Source: Planctomycetota bacterium (GTDB lineage Bacteria > Planctomycetota > Planctomycetia > Pirellulales > Pirellulaceae). From it: a stretch of DNA of 64,000 nucleotides. Under the pieces are notes generated by a model. It had not been told where the DNA came from, searched no databases, and saw only the letters and a list, made by a program, of their open reading frames with translations. Positions within the stretch are counted from its first letter, which is position 1. Every line of letters starts with the position of its first letter. The DNA is taken from NCBI GenBank assembly GCA_016872775.1, contig VGZA01000015.1, positions 1 to 64,000 on the forward strand, given 5' to 3'. The translations under genes and the position numbers were made by a program. This document shows, in pieces, positions 9,034 to 18,327 of this stretch.

Positions 9034-9705
9034 TTATTCGGGGCCGCCTTCGCGCTTGGGCGGCCCGAGGCGCGTCGCGAGTTCCTCGAGCATGTCGAGG
9101 GCTTGCGTGTCGGAGGAGGCGAAGATCAGCCGGCCGTCGGGAGTGACGGAAACGCGAATCGCAGCGGGGTCGCGTTGCGGCGCCGGGGGCTGTTCATCGA
9201 CCGATGCGTCGAGCGCGTCGCGCGGTCCTTCCGGCGTGGCTTTTTCCCGCGGTGGGTGATTGGCCGGGCGTTGGGAACGTCGAGGATCTTAACGGCATGG
9301 GAGACGACGGCCATTTTGTCGGGCGCGGCAAGTACCAGCAGGCTGTTCTTCCGCGGATTGACGACCAGGCTGAATTCGAGTTTTCCCGCGCGGCCGCCAT
9401 GACCGCCTTGCCCGGGCCCGGCGGGCCGCCTTCCGACCGGCCTGGTTGAGGGCCACCGGGCTGACCCGGGACCGGCTGACCCGGTGCTGCCTGCGGGACC
9501 ACAATCGGTGTTCCGTCCGGCCCTACTTGCACAACAACCGGCGTGGGAGACGCGGTCGGTGCGTCCTGGCCGACGGACGAACGTCCGACGATGATATGGG
9601 AGCACAGCGAACGAGATCACAGCGAAGAGGGATCACCAGCGCGGCTGCCAGATTGCCGCTTCCCAGGCGAAAATGGCCTAAGTCTGCGGCGCCAACTCGG
9701 CGGAT
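9034..9705 (-). pseudogene. Decayed envelope protein with secretin-N-like module, several frameshifts
   Basis: Coding-like sequence runs on the minus strand through all three frames in turn. It begins with a membrane segment (NLAAALVI then FAVISFAVLPYHRR, frame change near 9640). A Pro/Gln-rich linker follows (SVGQDAPTASPTPVVV, VGPDGTPIVVPQAAPGQP, to about 9415). Next comes a secretin-N-like module (KLEFSLVVNPRKNSLLVLAA, VVSHAVKILDVP, about 9400-9275). The end is VSVTPDGRLIFASSDTQ and LDMLEELATRLGPPKREGG, closing at TAA 9034-9036. Each piece is convincing protein but at least four frame changes are needed, so I call it a pseudogene; the 5' end is uncertain. It lies upstream of the BON gene on the same strand. 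Confidence 0.65.
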
Positions 9706-9930
9706 TGCAACCTTCGATCTCCAGTGCCGGAGTATCGATGAATTGGTAAGTGGTATGATCGGCTTCGCACTATTTTGGAAGCGGCCGGTTCCCTCCGACA
9801 GTGTGGTTCGGGCGGGAGCGATCCGGGCGCGGCAGGTGGTTGGACGGATTGGGTCCCCAACGATCGAGTCTACTACCCTTGCGAATCCCCAGGATTTTGC
9901 GGACAAAGGGTCGGTCTGGAACTCCACGAT

Positions 9931-11331
9931 ATGTACGACACTATTATTATCGGCGCCGGAATGTCCGGACTGGCAGCGGGCATTCGACTGGCCCATTTTG
10001 ACCAGCGTGTCTGCATCCTCGAACGCCACACCACAATTGGCGGGCTGAATTCGTTTTACCGGCTGCGGGGTCGGGACTACGACGTCGGGTTACATGCGAT
10101 TACGAATTTCACGCCGCAGGGGACGAAACGAGGTCCATTAGCGAGGTTGTTGCGGCAGCTGCGGTTTCGCTGGGAAGATTTCGCGCTAGCTCCCCAGATC
10201 GGCTCGTCGATCGCTTTCCCTGGAATCCAACTCCGTTTCAATAACGACATTCAGTTGTTGCAGTCAGAGATTGAACGGGCGTTTCCCCGGCAGCGCGACG
10301 CGTTTCAACGGCTTTTGACGCAGATCGTGGACTACGATGATTTGAACGACGCGATGTTTGCCCTTTCCACGCGCGCCCGGCTGTCGGAGCTGATCACGGA
10401 TCCGCTGCTGGTGGAGATGCTGCTTTGTCCGCTGATGTGGTACGGCAACGCGCGGGAACACGACATGGACTGGGGGCAGTTCTGCATCATGTTTCGCAGT
10501 ATTTTTCTGGAAGGGATGGCGCGGCCGTTTCGCGGCGTGCGGCTGATCCTGAAGAATCTGGTGCGGCGCTTCCGTGAGTTGGGCGGGGAGCTGAAACTGC
10601 GATCGGGCGTGCGGCGCGTGCTGGTCGATGGCGATGTGGCGACCGGTGTGGTGCTCGAAAACGGAGAGGAACTGCGGGGACGCGTCATTCTGTCCTCGGC
10701 GGGGCTCGTGGAAACCCTGCGCATGTGCAATGATCGGAGCCATGTCGAAGCCCCGGCGCCGGGGCAGATGTCATTTATCGAGACGGTTTCAATTCTGGAC
10801 AAAATGCCCCGGGAGATCGGCCACGATCGAACGATCGTATTTTACAACGACTCCCCGAAGTTCGACTGGAGTGTGCCACAACAGGAACTTTGCGACTTGC
10901 GCACCGGCGTGATTTGTTCTCCCAATAATTTCGATTACGATGCGGGAGACGGGCAGCTTCCGGAAGGCGTCGTCCGCATCACTTCGATTGCCAATTACGA
11001 CCGCTGGTCCCGCCTGGATGCGGACCAATACGTGTTGGAAAAACTGAAGTGGTACGATCGAGCGGTCGCATCCGCGGTCAGGTTCATGCCCGAGTTCCGC
11101 GGCCATGTGATCGACACCGATATGTTCACACCCACGACGATCCGGCGATTCACTTCGCACGACAATGGTGCCGTGTACGGAGCACCGCGCAAACGACTGG
11201 AGGGGACCACGCATCTCAAGAATCTATTCCTGTGTGGAACCGATCAGGGGTTCGTGGGAATCGTCGGGTCGATCGTCAGCGGCATCGCCATGGCGAACAA
11301 GCATTGCCTGCGAGTCACTGAATCAAGTTGA
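9931..11331 (+). CDS. FAD-dependent oxidoreductase, phytoene desaturase/CrtI-like
   Basis: 466 residues from ATG 9931, chosen because the dinucleotide-binding motif must lie at the N-terminus: MYDTIIIGAGMSGLAAG with GAGMSG at residues 8-13 and the acidic end of beta-2 in CILERHTTIGG. The C-terminus has the second flavin motif (NLFLCGTDQGFVGIVGS). This is the layout of the CrtI/carotenoid isomerase-like amine-oxidase superfamily. Substrates in this superfamily include carotenoids, retinoids and other polyenes; none can be assigned here because no isoprenoid gene is adjacent. Longer in-frame starts upstream give a sequence with no similarity to the family. The gene is isolated between a pseudogene and an exported-protein gene. 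Confidence 0.87.
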   Translation: MYDTIIIGAGMSGLAAGIRLAHFDQRVCILERHTTIGGLNSFYRLRGRDYDVGLHAITNFTPQGTKRGPLARLLRQLRFRWEDFALAPQIGSSIAFPGIQLRFNNDIQLLQSEIERAFPRQRDAFQRLLTQIVDYDDLNDAMFALSTRARLSELITDPLLVEMLLCPLMWYGNAREHDMDWGQFCIMFRSIFLEGMARPFRGVRLILKNLVRRFRELGGELKLRSGVRRVLVDGDVATGVVLENGEELRGRVILSSAGLVETLRMCNDRSHVEAPAPGQMSFIETVSILDKMPREIGHDRTIVFYNDSPKFDWSVPQQELCDLRTGVICSPNNFDYDAGDGQLPEGVVRITSIANYDRWSRLDADQYVLEKLKWYDRAVASAVRFMPEFRGHVIDTDMFTPTTIRRFTSHDNGAVYGAPRKRLEGTTHLKNLFLCGTDQGFVGIVGSIVSGIAMANKHCLRVTESS

Positions 11332-11351
11332 AATAGAACGGAACACTGACG

Positions 11352-13235
11352 ATGGGCATTTTCGAGCGGCGAGCGGATCAACGGTTTTCATCGACAAGGT
11401 TGCCACGGACGGGCTATCCCCCGCTGAAAATGCTGTTGCCGAGGTTGTTGTTATCGGGCTTGTTGTGCGGCCACTTGATTCCGGTCGGCGCGCGTGCGGC
11501 GGACCGACTGGCATCCGCAGTGCCGGAGACAACGTTGTTTCTGCTTTCCACCGATGACTTTCAGAACGTCTCCGGCGGATGGCAGGCGTCGTCCTGGGGG
11601 CGGATGTTGAACTCCAGCCAGTTCGATCCTTTACGCGCATTTCTTGCCTCGAAACAGTCGGCCAGCCTGTTGAATATCGAGCCGTGGCTCGGTTTGAATT
11701 GGGAAAAGCTGGGCGAGTTTCAAGGGGCTGCCGGGTTAGCGTATGTCGCGGAAGATCGCAAAGGGGGCTGGGTGCTGTTTCTCAGCTTGGAAGGGAACGA
11801 AGCGCGGGTCGACGATTGTCTGCGTGTCGCCCAGGCGTACTTCGGAAAACAAAAAGCGAAAATACGAAAAGAGACGATGGAGGGCCACGAGGCGACCGTC
11901 GTGGAACAGAAACGCAGTCCGGCGGGCACCGCGGAAATGCGCGTGTTCCTCAAGACGGACCGCTGGTTGTTGATTGGCGATTCGCTCGAGGGAGTTCGCA
12001 TTGCGGCTCGCCCGCCCGGTGCCGCGACGCTGGCCCAATCAGCGCCGTACCGGGATGTTCGCGCCCTGATGGAAGAACGATTCGAAGCGGCAACGGGAAA
12101 CATCGACTGGTTCCTGCGGCCCCTGGAATTGTGGGCAGCGATTGACTCGGCGCCCAAAAACCGCCGCAAGGGTGAAAAAGATGTTCGTGCGGCGATGCGG
12201 AAGATGGGCTTTCGAGCCGTGCAGGCCGCGGGTGGCGTGGCTCGTGTCGACAAAGACCAGCCGTTGGAATACCAGGGCGCGATTCTGGCCCCCGGCGCGT
12301 ATCGCGACGCGATGAAAATGCTGGAACTGATGCCGATCGAGAACACGAATCCACCGGCCTGGATTCCCGCCGATACCGCCTTTTACCTGTCGGCAAGCTG
12401 GGATTTCCGCGTCGCGATGCGGGCGATCGGTCTGTTGTTCAGCGAAATTGACAGTCCTGGCGCCGAAACGGCTTTCGAGGATGCCCTGGATGGATTGGCG
12501 CAGGAAGTCGATGGGCCCCGCGTCGACGTTCGCAAAGAGATCTTTGACCAACTCGATCCGCAATTCCTTTCCCTGACGCGTTATGACCCATCGATCGCCG
12601 ATAAGCAGAACCCGATTGGCAAGCGATCGATGTGGGTCTGCTCACCGAAAGAAACGGATCGGATGCGCAAAACGATAACGCGCCTGTTGAAGAACGAAAC
12701 CAACGTCGGCGTGCGTGAAGCCGGCGACGCATCGCTGTGGTCGTCGAACAATGGTTTGGGGATTCTCGCCGATCAAGCGCCGATCCAGGGAATTCTCTGC
12801 GCGGAGAGTCTGCTGTTGATTTCATCGACTTCGGACGATCTTCGTCCTTTGCTGGGCAAGCGGGAAACCGAGCGACCGCTGGTGGACAGCGAGGCATATC
12901 GGGGATTCCAGCGGCGCTGCGCGGATTGGCGCGCGGACGATGCTTGCGTTCGCCAACTCGGCCAGCCCGAATTCGTGATGCGGCCGTTGCTCGACGCTTT
13001 GGCGTCCAACCAGCCGCTACAGGATGCCGCGATGCCGGTTCGCATGTTGCGGTTCCTGTTGATCGGCGACTACCAGGGGGAACTTCCCGACAAGCTGGTA
13101 CCTCGCTTCGAACAATTCGACGTGATTCCCGCTCCCCTTGCCGGATTGGCATGGCGCGAGCCGGATAAGGGCGGAGGTTCGGCGGCCAATCGCGGATTCA
13201 CGATGCGTGGCGCGGTCATCAACACGCAACCGTAA
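11352..13235 (+). CDS. Exported DUF3352-like protein
   Basis: Up to 627 residues. Two starts are possible: ATG 11352, or ATG 11430, which directly opens a signal peptide (MLLPRLLLSGLLCG, cut near GARAAD). Neither has a strong ribosome binding site. The mature part begins with VPETTLFLLSTDDFQNV, resembling planctomycete DUF3352-type proteins, and repeats that theme at IPADTAFYLSASWDF, suggesting two related halves. No catalytic motif is seen. Periplasmic or envelope location is expected. It starts 20 bases after the FAD oxidoreductase and ends 11 bases before the MBL-fold gene, all on one strand, so the three may be cotranscribed. Confidence 0.75.
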   Translation: MGIFERRADQRFSSTRLPRTGYPPLKMLLPRLLLSGLLCGHLIPVGARAADRLASAVPETTLFLLSTDDFQNVSGGWQASSWGRMLNSSQFDPLRAFLASKQSASLLNIEPWLGLNWEKLGEFQGAAGLAYVAEDRKGGWVLFLSLEGNEARVDDCLRVAQAYFGKQKAKIRKETMEGHEATVVEQKRSPAGTAEMRVFLKTDRWLLIGDSLEGVRIAARPPGAATLAQSAPYRDVRALMEERFEAATGNIDWFLRPLELWAAIDSAPKNRRKGEKDVRAAMRKMGFRAVQAAGGVARVDKDQPLEYQGAILAPGAYRDAMKMLELMPIENTNPPAWIPADTAFYLSASWDFRVAMRAIGLLFSEIDSPGAETAFEDALDGLAQEVDGPRVDVRKEIFDQLDPQFLSLTRYDPSIADKQNPIGKRSMWVCSPKETDRMRKTITRLLKNETNVGVREAGDASLWSSNNGLGILADQAPIQGILCAESLLLISSTSDDLRPLLGKRETERPLVDSEAYRGFQRRCADWRADDACVRQLGQPEFVMRPLLDALASNQPLQDAAMPVRMLRFLLIGDYQGELPDKLVPRFEQFDVIPAPLAGLAWREPDKGGGSAANRGFTMRGAVINTQP

Positions 13236-13246
13236 GTGGGGCTCGT

Positions 13247-13987
13247 ATGCGACTCCTGGTTTTAGGAACCGCCGGCTACCATCCGAACCAGCGGCGCGAC
13301 ACATCCTGTTTCCTGCTGCCTGAACCAGGCTGGATCCTCGACGCCGGCACCGGCATGCACCGAGTGCGCCGCTGGCTGAATACCCGTTCGCTGGATATCT
13401 TTCTATCCCATGCCCACCTCGACCATATCGTCGGGCTGACATTTTTGCCCGACGTCGTCTGGAACAAGAACGTGACCCGCGTCACGGTGCATGCCGAGCC
13501 CGCAAAGCTGGCGGCGATCGAACGGCACCTGTATGCGCCGGACCTGTTTCCCCTGCGTCCCGATTTTCAACAACATCCGCTCGATGGCGCGCCTTTTGTG
13601 ATCGAGGACTGCCGAATTTCCACGTTTCCTCTGCGGCACCCAGGCGGTTCGTTGGGCTTCCGCTTCGACTGGCCAGATCGCTCGCTGGCGTATGTGACCG
13701 ACACCACCGCTGCCGCGGACTCGGAGTATCTTCGGGCGATTCGAGGTGTCGATTTATTGATCCACGAGTGTAATTTTCGGGACGGCGACCGTGACTGGGC
13801 GGAGAAGACCGGGCACAGCCACACCTCGGCCGTGGCCGAGCTGGCGGCGGCTGCCGGCGTTGGCAGGCTGCTCATGACCCATTTTAATCCGCTCGATGAT
13901 GACCCCGATCCGGTTGGGCTCGAAGCTGCCCGGCGAATCTTCCCCAGGACGCTGCTGGCGGAAGAGGGCATGGAACTCGATTTCTGA
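13247..13987 (+). CDS. MBL-fold metallohydrolase, RNase Z-like
   Basis: 246 residues with the metallo-beta-lactamase fold signature HAHLDH at 55-60, which binds two metal ions. Further ligands are the His in FPLRHPGGS, the Asp in YVTDTT and the His in LMTHFNP. The N-terminus (MRLLVLGTAGYHPN, DTSCFLLPEPGWILDAGTG) matches the RNase Z/phosphodiesterase branch rather than beta-lactamases. The RNase Z exosite arm is absent, so a phosphodiesterase or other hydrolase role is as likely as tRNA processing. It follows the DUF3352-like gene by 11 bases. Confidence 0.88.
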   Translation: MRLLVLGTAGYHPNQRRDTSCFLLPEPGWILDAGTGMHRVRRWLNTRSLDIFLSHAHLDHIVGLTFLPDVVWNKNVTRVTVHAEPAKLAAIERHLYAPDLFPLRPDFQQHPLDGAPFVIEDCRISTFPLRHPGGSLGFRFDWPDRSLAYVTDTTAAADSEYLRAIRGVDLLIHECNFRDGDRDWAEKTGHSHTSAVAELAAAAGVGRLLMTHFNPLDDDPDPVGLEAARRIFPRTLLAEEGMELDF

Positions 13988-14019
13988 AAGTTCCCGCGGG
14001 ACACGCCGTTGCGGAATCT

Positions 14020-14166
14020 TCAGAACAGTCGGTTGAACGAGACCTGCAGCTCGGAATCGAACACGCGCTCGGGAGCGGCGCGAAGCGGCACGACGGCGCC
14101 GATGCGGAGATTGGAGAGCGGCGCCAATTGCAAATGGATGCCGGCGGTATAGAGGTGCAGATCGGC
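14020..14166 (-). pseudogene. C-terminal relic of an outer-membrane beta-barrel protein
   Basis: On the minus strand 48 codons read ADLHLYTAGIHLQLAPLSNL, then RIGAVVPLRAA and ERVFDSELQVSFNRLF before a stop. The alternating hydrophobic strands and the final phenylalanine are the hallmark of an outer-membrane barrel's last strands. Nothing upstream in any frame continues such a barrel, so the gene has lost its 5' part. The REP-like pair begins about 200 bases upstream. Confidence 0.5.
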
Positions 14167-14360
14167 GGAACGCCCTGAGTTACCAGGCGAGCCAACGCGC
14201 CGTAACGAATCATGATCGGCTCCCTCTGCGCAACCAACGGTGGGTCTCATCGCCGCCTGCTGCTAGCAACCGCTGCCAGGCGCACTCCATACGCCGAGGT
14301 TATCCTCACTCTTGGGCAAAACCGCTTCCATGCCTTCACCCGATATTTCCGCTTCGCCCC

Positions 14361-14463
14361 ACGTAGCTCGAAACTTGTTTCGAGTCGCGTCGTTGCAATT
14401 ACACGTGGAGCAACAGGGGGGACTCGAAATAAGTTTCGAGCTACGCCAGAGTTTCGAGCTACG
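14361..14463. repeat. REP-like inverted pair, locus 1
   Basis: Left copy 14361-14385 (ACGTAGCTCGAAACTTGTTTCGAGT) is itself palindromic: CTCGAAAC-TT-GTTTCGAG. An inverted copy at 14422-14445 differs at one base, and a further half copy (AGTTTCGAGCTACG) lies at 14450-14463. The 36-base interior contains a small GTTGC/GCAAC stem. The same unit occurs at 26175 and 50785. The last half copy ends 6 bases before the stop of the convergent EEP-family gene. Confidence 0.85.
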
Positions 14464-14469
14464 AACGCG

Positions 14470-15489
14470 TCAGTTTGCGGCGAGTACCGCGGTGACGGGG
14501 AAATGATCGGAGGGAGTGCGTCCTGAGCGTTCGGTGCGATCGATGGAGGCCGATTGGACGCGGAAGTCGCGGGAGGCGCCGATCCAGTCGATTCTTGGAC
14601 CGTCGATCTGATCGGCCTTGAAATTGGAGAATGTCCCTTCGCCGGCCTTCCGTTCCGGATGAGCGGTTCGGAAAGTATCGACGACGGGCGAGCGCAGCCC
14701 ATCGACGTCGTCGAAGAGCCTGCGGTACGGCTCGCTGTTTTCACCGGTATTAAAATCTCCGGTCAGGATGATCCGCGAGCGGTCCAGTTCACGCGCCGCC
14801 CGGGCGCGGATCCGCCGCGCCGACTCCAGGCGGGCCGTCGTTCCTCGGTGGTCAAAGTGGGTATTCAGGAACAGAATTGGCCGGGCAAGGGGCTGGCGGC
14901 GGTCGCGCAGCTGGACCCAGGTCACCATGCGGGGCAAGGAGCTGTCCCAGCTCTTGCTGCCGGCGATCTCCGGCGATTCGCTCAACCAGAAATGTCCGCC
15001 GTCGAGTTTTTCAAATCGGTCGCGCGCATAATAGAGCGCCATCATTTCACCTCGGTCGGCGCCGTCGTCGCGGCCGGCTGCGAGCAGTTCGAATGCGGGC
15101 AGTGCCGCGGCGAGTTCATCGCGCTGGGCCGCCAGCGTTTCCTGGGTTCCGAGCAGATCCGGGTTGAAGTTACGGATCGTCTCCACCAGGAACTCCTTGC
15201 GATGCTTCCAGTGGTTTTCGCCGTCGTCGGCCGTGCCATAACGGATGTTGAAACTCATCACCCGCAGCGTCACATTTCCCTCATCGCCAGCGATCGAGGT
15301 CGTGGCGACCAAGCAGAAGGCGGCGGCGAGCAGGCACGTCAATATTTGTCGCAGCGCGCGGCAACCGCGGAACCGCGACGGTCGAACAACCAGCGGATCA
15401 GCGGATTGCGCGCCGCGGGCTGGTGCCGCGTGCGCGGGGAAGTTCTCAGCGAATTGGTGCAACATCGATTGGTCCTGAAGGCCGTCCAA
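14470..15489 (-). CDS. Exported endonuclease/exonuclease/phosphatase family protein
   Basis: 339 residues. Motifs of the EEP fold are clear: LRVMSFNIRYG at the first strand, DLLGTQET with the metal-binding Glu, FLNTHFDHRG, ILTGDFNTGENSEPY and the C-terminal PSDHFPVTA containing the catalytic His. The family hydrolyses phosphodiesters or phosphomonoesters in nucleic acids, inositol phosphates or sphingomyelin; the close match to planctomycete secreted members suggests an extracellular phosphoesterase. A hydrophobic signal segment (LTCLLAAAFCLVATTSIAG) sits at residues ~50-68 after a basic stretch, so ATG 15465 (residue 9) is an equally good start. The neighbour upstream is transcribed divergently. 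Confidence 0.88.
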   Translation of the reverse strand: MDGLQDQSMLHQFAENFPAHAAPARGAQSADPLVVRPSRFRGCRALRQILTCLLAAAFCLVATTSIAGDEGNVTLRVMSFNIRYGTADDGENHWKHRKEFLVETIRNFNPDLLGTQETLAAQRDELAAALPAFELLAAGRDDGADRGEMMALYYARDRFEKLDGGHFWLSESPEIAGSKSWDSSLPRMVTWVQLRDRRQPLARPILFLNTHFDHRGTTARLESARRIRARAARELDRSRIILTGDFNTGENSEPYRRLFDDVDGLRSPVVDTFRTAHPERKAGEGTFSNFKADQIDGPRIDWIGASRDFRVQSASIDRTERSGRTPSDHFPVTAVLAAN

Positions 15490-15664
15490 ACGGGTCGAGG
15501 CGGCCGAAGGGGGATTTTTTTCGCGGGGGCCGTTACCGCGACGGCTTCTCCACTCCGCGTGCTAGATATTACCACAGAGTCCGCTGTCCACTTGCCCTTG
15601 GCAGCAGCGGAGGAAAAACTAGCATAATCGATATCCAGTGGCAACCTTGCGGTGGGAACCGTTT

Positions 15665-16903
15665 ATGGCAAGTGACAGCAAACGTATCGGGATTTTGACC
15701 AGTGGCGGCGATTGTCCGGGATTGAACGCGGTGATCCGCGGTGCGGTCAAGAGCGCGAACAGGCACGGTTTCGATGTGGTCGGATTCCTGCGTGGGTACG
15801 AGGGGTTGGTCGACCCGGTGAGCTTCGTTCCGCTGAATCACAAGAACACCACGGGCATTCTCAGCCAGGGTGGCACGATCCTGGGCTCGACGAACAAAGG
15901 TCGATTCGCGGCGACGGTCGGCGTCTCGAATCGCGTGGAACTCGATCCGGAATTGCTGGCCGGCGTGCGAACGACGTTTGAGCAGTTGAATCTGCACGGA
16001 TTGATTTGCGTGGGTGGCGACGGCTCGCTGGCCGTTTCCCAGCAGTTTCACGAGTACGGATTGCCTGTGGTCGGCGTGCCCAAAACGATCGATAACGACT
16101 TGTCGGCGACGGCGTTCACGTTCGGATTCGACAGTGCGGTTGATTGCGCCACCGATGCACTTGACCGGCTGCATACGACGGCGGCGAGCCACGATCGGGT
16201 GATGATCCTGGAGGTCATGGGCCGCCATGCCGGCTGGATCGCGCTGCATGCGGGGATCGCGGCGGGCGGTGACGTCATACTGATTCCGGAGATTCCATGG
16301 ACGTTTGAAAACGTCTGCCAAAAAATCCTGGAACGCGATCGGCAAGGCAAGCGGTTTACGCTGATTGTCGTCGCGGAAGGCGCGAAGCTGCCATCGGGCG
16401 CGGTCGTGACTCAGGAGCCCGAGCAGAAAGACCGCCAGACGCGACTCGGAGGTATCGGCTCGATCGTCGCGCAGGAAATCGAGTCGCGACTTGGCCGCGA
16501 GACACGCACGGTCGTGCTTGGGCATCTGCAGCGCGGGGGTGTGCCGACCACTTTCGACCGCGTGTTGGCCACGCAGTATGGCGCGCACGCAGTGCGGCTG
16601 ATCGTGCAGCGTCGATTCGGCGAAATGGTCTGCTATCATCCGCCTCGCATGGAGAGCGTTCCGATTATCGAGGCGGTCAATGAGCTTTCCACGGTCGACG
16701 TCAATGGTTCGGCGGTGCAGGCTGCCCGGGCGCTGAGCGTCTCTTTTGGCGACGATCCGCAGCCGGTCGGGCCGTTTCAATTATCCGGCCCGCCCGCGAA
16801 GGAGATTCCAGCGGGCCCGCCTGCCGCTTCCGCCGACCACCCGAAAAAATCTTCAGAGGGTATCGCGCCCACGGAGTTCGATCGCCCCGTCTTTTTCGCC
16901 TGA
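15665..16903 (+). CDS. 6-phosphofructokinase, group III type, predicted ATP-dependent
   Basis: Phosphorylates fructose 6-phosphate in glycolysis, in the cytoplasm. ATG 15665 is preferred over an in-frame start 27 bases earlier because the fold begins at once (KRIGILTSGGDCPGLNAVIRG). Substrate and catalytic motifs are PKTIDND, VMGRHAGWIAL, and GHLQRGG. The residue equivalent to E. coli G104 is Gly (GGDGS), which favours ATP over pyrophosphate, while position 124 is Lys (PKTIDND) as in PPi-type enzymes; this G104/K124 pairing is known from group III PFKs. The 412 residues exceed bacterial PfkA (~320) because of extra C-terminal sequence. No other glycolytic gene is nearby. Confidence 0.92.
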   Translation: MASDSKRIGILTSGGDCPGLNAVIRGAVKSANRHGFDVVGFLRGYEGLVDPVSFVPLNHKNTTGILSQGGTILGSTNKGRFAATVGVSNRVELDPELLAGVRTTFEQLNLHGLICVGGDGSLAVSQQFHEYGLPVVGVPKTIDNDLSATAFTFGFDSAVDCATDALDRLHTTAASHDRVMILEVMGRHAGWIALHAGIAAGGDVILIPEIPWTFENVCQKILERDRQGKRFTLIVVAEGAKLPSGAVVTQEPEQKDRQTRLGGIGSIVAQEIESRLGRETRTVVLGHLQRGGVPTTFDRVLATQYGAHAVRLIVQRRFGEMVCYHPPRMESVPIIEAVNELSTVDVNGSAVQAARALSVSFGDDPQPVGPFQLSGPPAKEIPAGPPAASADHPKKSSEGIAPTEFDRPVFFA

Positions 16904-17025
16904 TTCGGCTCCACCCCTTTGTGTGTGCCCATCGTGTGCCAGGGGTGCCCTTTGCCCGCTATAATGATGGGCGATCGAAGGGTGCGGCGCGTTGCGCCGT
17001 GCGCGCAACGGTCGAAGGGGGACGC

Positions 17026-18327
17026 ATGTTGAAGCGGCTGGAGTGGGGACTGGGGCTGATTACTTTGTTCGTGAGCGCGCAGCTTTCTACGGCGGAGGAC
17101 GCGCTCTTGGACCGCGTTGTTTTGCGCGCCGGCGAGCGCGGTCGCGCCGCGGGACCGATGCATTGGACGGTCGAATTGCCGTCCGCGGCGCTCCGCGATG
17201 GAAATGAACTCCCCGCGGTGCGGGTAACCAGCGACGATCAGCACGAGTTGCCGGCGCAAATCGGCGGCTTGCGCTTATCCGCCGCAAAGCAGCCCGTGCC
17301 CGACGCACGCCGCGAATTGACGGTCATTCTCCCGGCGCTGCAGCCTGGCGAGTCACTGCAGTTGACGGCCCGATACACGTCGAGCGACCGCCGGGAACCG
17401 TCGAACGACAAAACTGCTCGCGCATTCCGCTGGAACGATACGCCGGGTAAATTCGCCGACCTGCTGTTCGGCGATCGTCCGGTACTGCGGTATATGTACG
17501 AGAAGCTTGATGAGACTTCGGCGGATCGTCGAGCCGAAACGTACAAGCCGTACCATCATCTCTTCGATCCGTCGGGGATGCGGCTGGTTACCAAAGGACC
17601 CGGCGGGCTCTTTCCACACCACCGCGGGCTGTTCTACGGATTCAACCGTATCGAGTATGGTCCGGAGCGGGTCAAGGCCGATGTCTGGCACTGTAACCGC
17701 GGTGAATTCCAATCGCATGAGCAGGTCGTCGTTCAGGAAGCGGGCCCCGTTTATGGCCGGCATCGAGTACGGATCGATTGGCATGGCCCGGACGGCAAGG
17801 TCTTTGCCCGGGAGGAACGCGAACTCACAGCTTACGACGTCAACGGCGGCTCGATGATTGAGTTCCGCTCGATCTTGGATTCCACGGCGGGCAAGGTGCG
17901 ACTCGATGGCGACCCGCAGCACGCCGGGTTCCAGTTTCGCGCGTCGCAGGAAGTTCCGGACAAGACCGCGGCGCAGACCTACTACCTGCGTCCCGACGGC
18001 GCCGGACAGCCAGGCAGCTTCCGAAACTGGGACGACAAGATGCGCGATCCTCGTACAATCAACCTGCCCTGGCTGGGGCTCTGCTTTGTGCTCGGAGAAC
18101 AGCGCTACACCTGCCTCTACCTCGATCATGCCGACAATCCGAAGGAGGCGCGCTACAGCGAACGTGACTACGGGCGTTTCGGTTCCTATTTTGAATACGA
18201 AATCGAGCCGTCGAAACCACTGTTCGTTAATTATCGGCTCTGGCTGCAGGCGGGCGAGCTTACCACGACCCAAGCCGAGGCGCAGTCCGAATCGTTCACC
18301 AGGCCACTACGCATCGGTCGGACTTGA
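17026..18327 (+). CDS. Exported DUF6807 (PmoA-like) family protein
   Basis: 433 residues from ATG 17026, which follows GGGGGAC and starts a signal peptide (MLKRLEWGLGLITLFVSAQL, cut near STAED). The body matches the planctomycete family annotated as methane oxygenase PmoA, now DUF6807: RPVLRYMYEK, GPGGLFPHHRGLFYGF, DVWHCNRGEFQSH and the C-terminal YFEYEIEPSKPLFVNYRLWL. Despite the database name, this is not a methane monooxygenase subunit; the fold is a beta-sandwich and the function unknown, probably acting on sugars or the cell envelope outside the cytoplasm. The gene stands alone. Confidence 0.87.
   Translation: MLKRLEWGLGLITLFVSAQLSTAEDALLDRVVLRAGERGRAAGPMHWTVELPSAALRDGNELPAVRVTSDDQHELPAQIGGLRLSAAKQPVPDARRELTVILPALQPGESLQLTARYTSSDRREPSNDKTARAFRWNDTPGKFADLLFGDRPVLRYMYEKLDETSADRRAETYKPYHHLFDPSGMRLVTKGPGGLFPHHRGLFYGFNRIEYGPERVKADVWHCNRGEFQSHEQVVVQEAGPVYGRHRVRIDWHGPDGKVFAREERELTAYDVNGGSMIEFRSILDSTAGKVRLDGDPQHAGFQFRASQEVPDKTAAQTYYLRPDGAGQPGSFRNWDDKMRDPRTINLPWLGLCFVLGEQRYTCLYLDHADNPKEARYSERDYGRFGSYFEYEIEPSKPLFVNYRLWLQAGELTTTQAEAQSESFTRPLRIGRT

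Larger units (their letters stand above)
13988..14469. other. Gene-poor stretch with a beta-barrel relic and REP-like repeats
   Basis: No intact gene is visible. The left part holds the C-terminal relic at 14020-14166 and the right part an inverted REP-like pair at 14361-14463. The middle (about 14170-14360) shows no convincing coding or RNA signal. Confidence 0.6.

Noticed and set aside
8845-9402. Long plus-strand reading frame opposite the frameshifted relic
   Set aside because: Its translation is Arg/Gly-rich without protein pattern, and the minus strand carries clear coding sequence in the same place.
14212-14526. Plus-strand reading frame across the REP-like pair
   Set aside because: Most of it is the repeat itself and low-complexity sequence.
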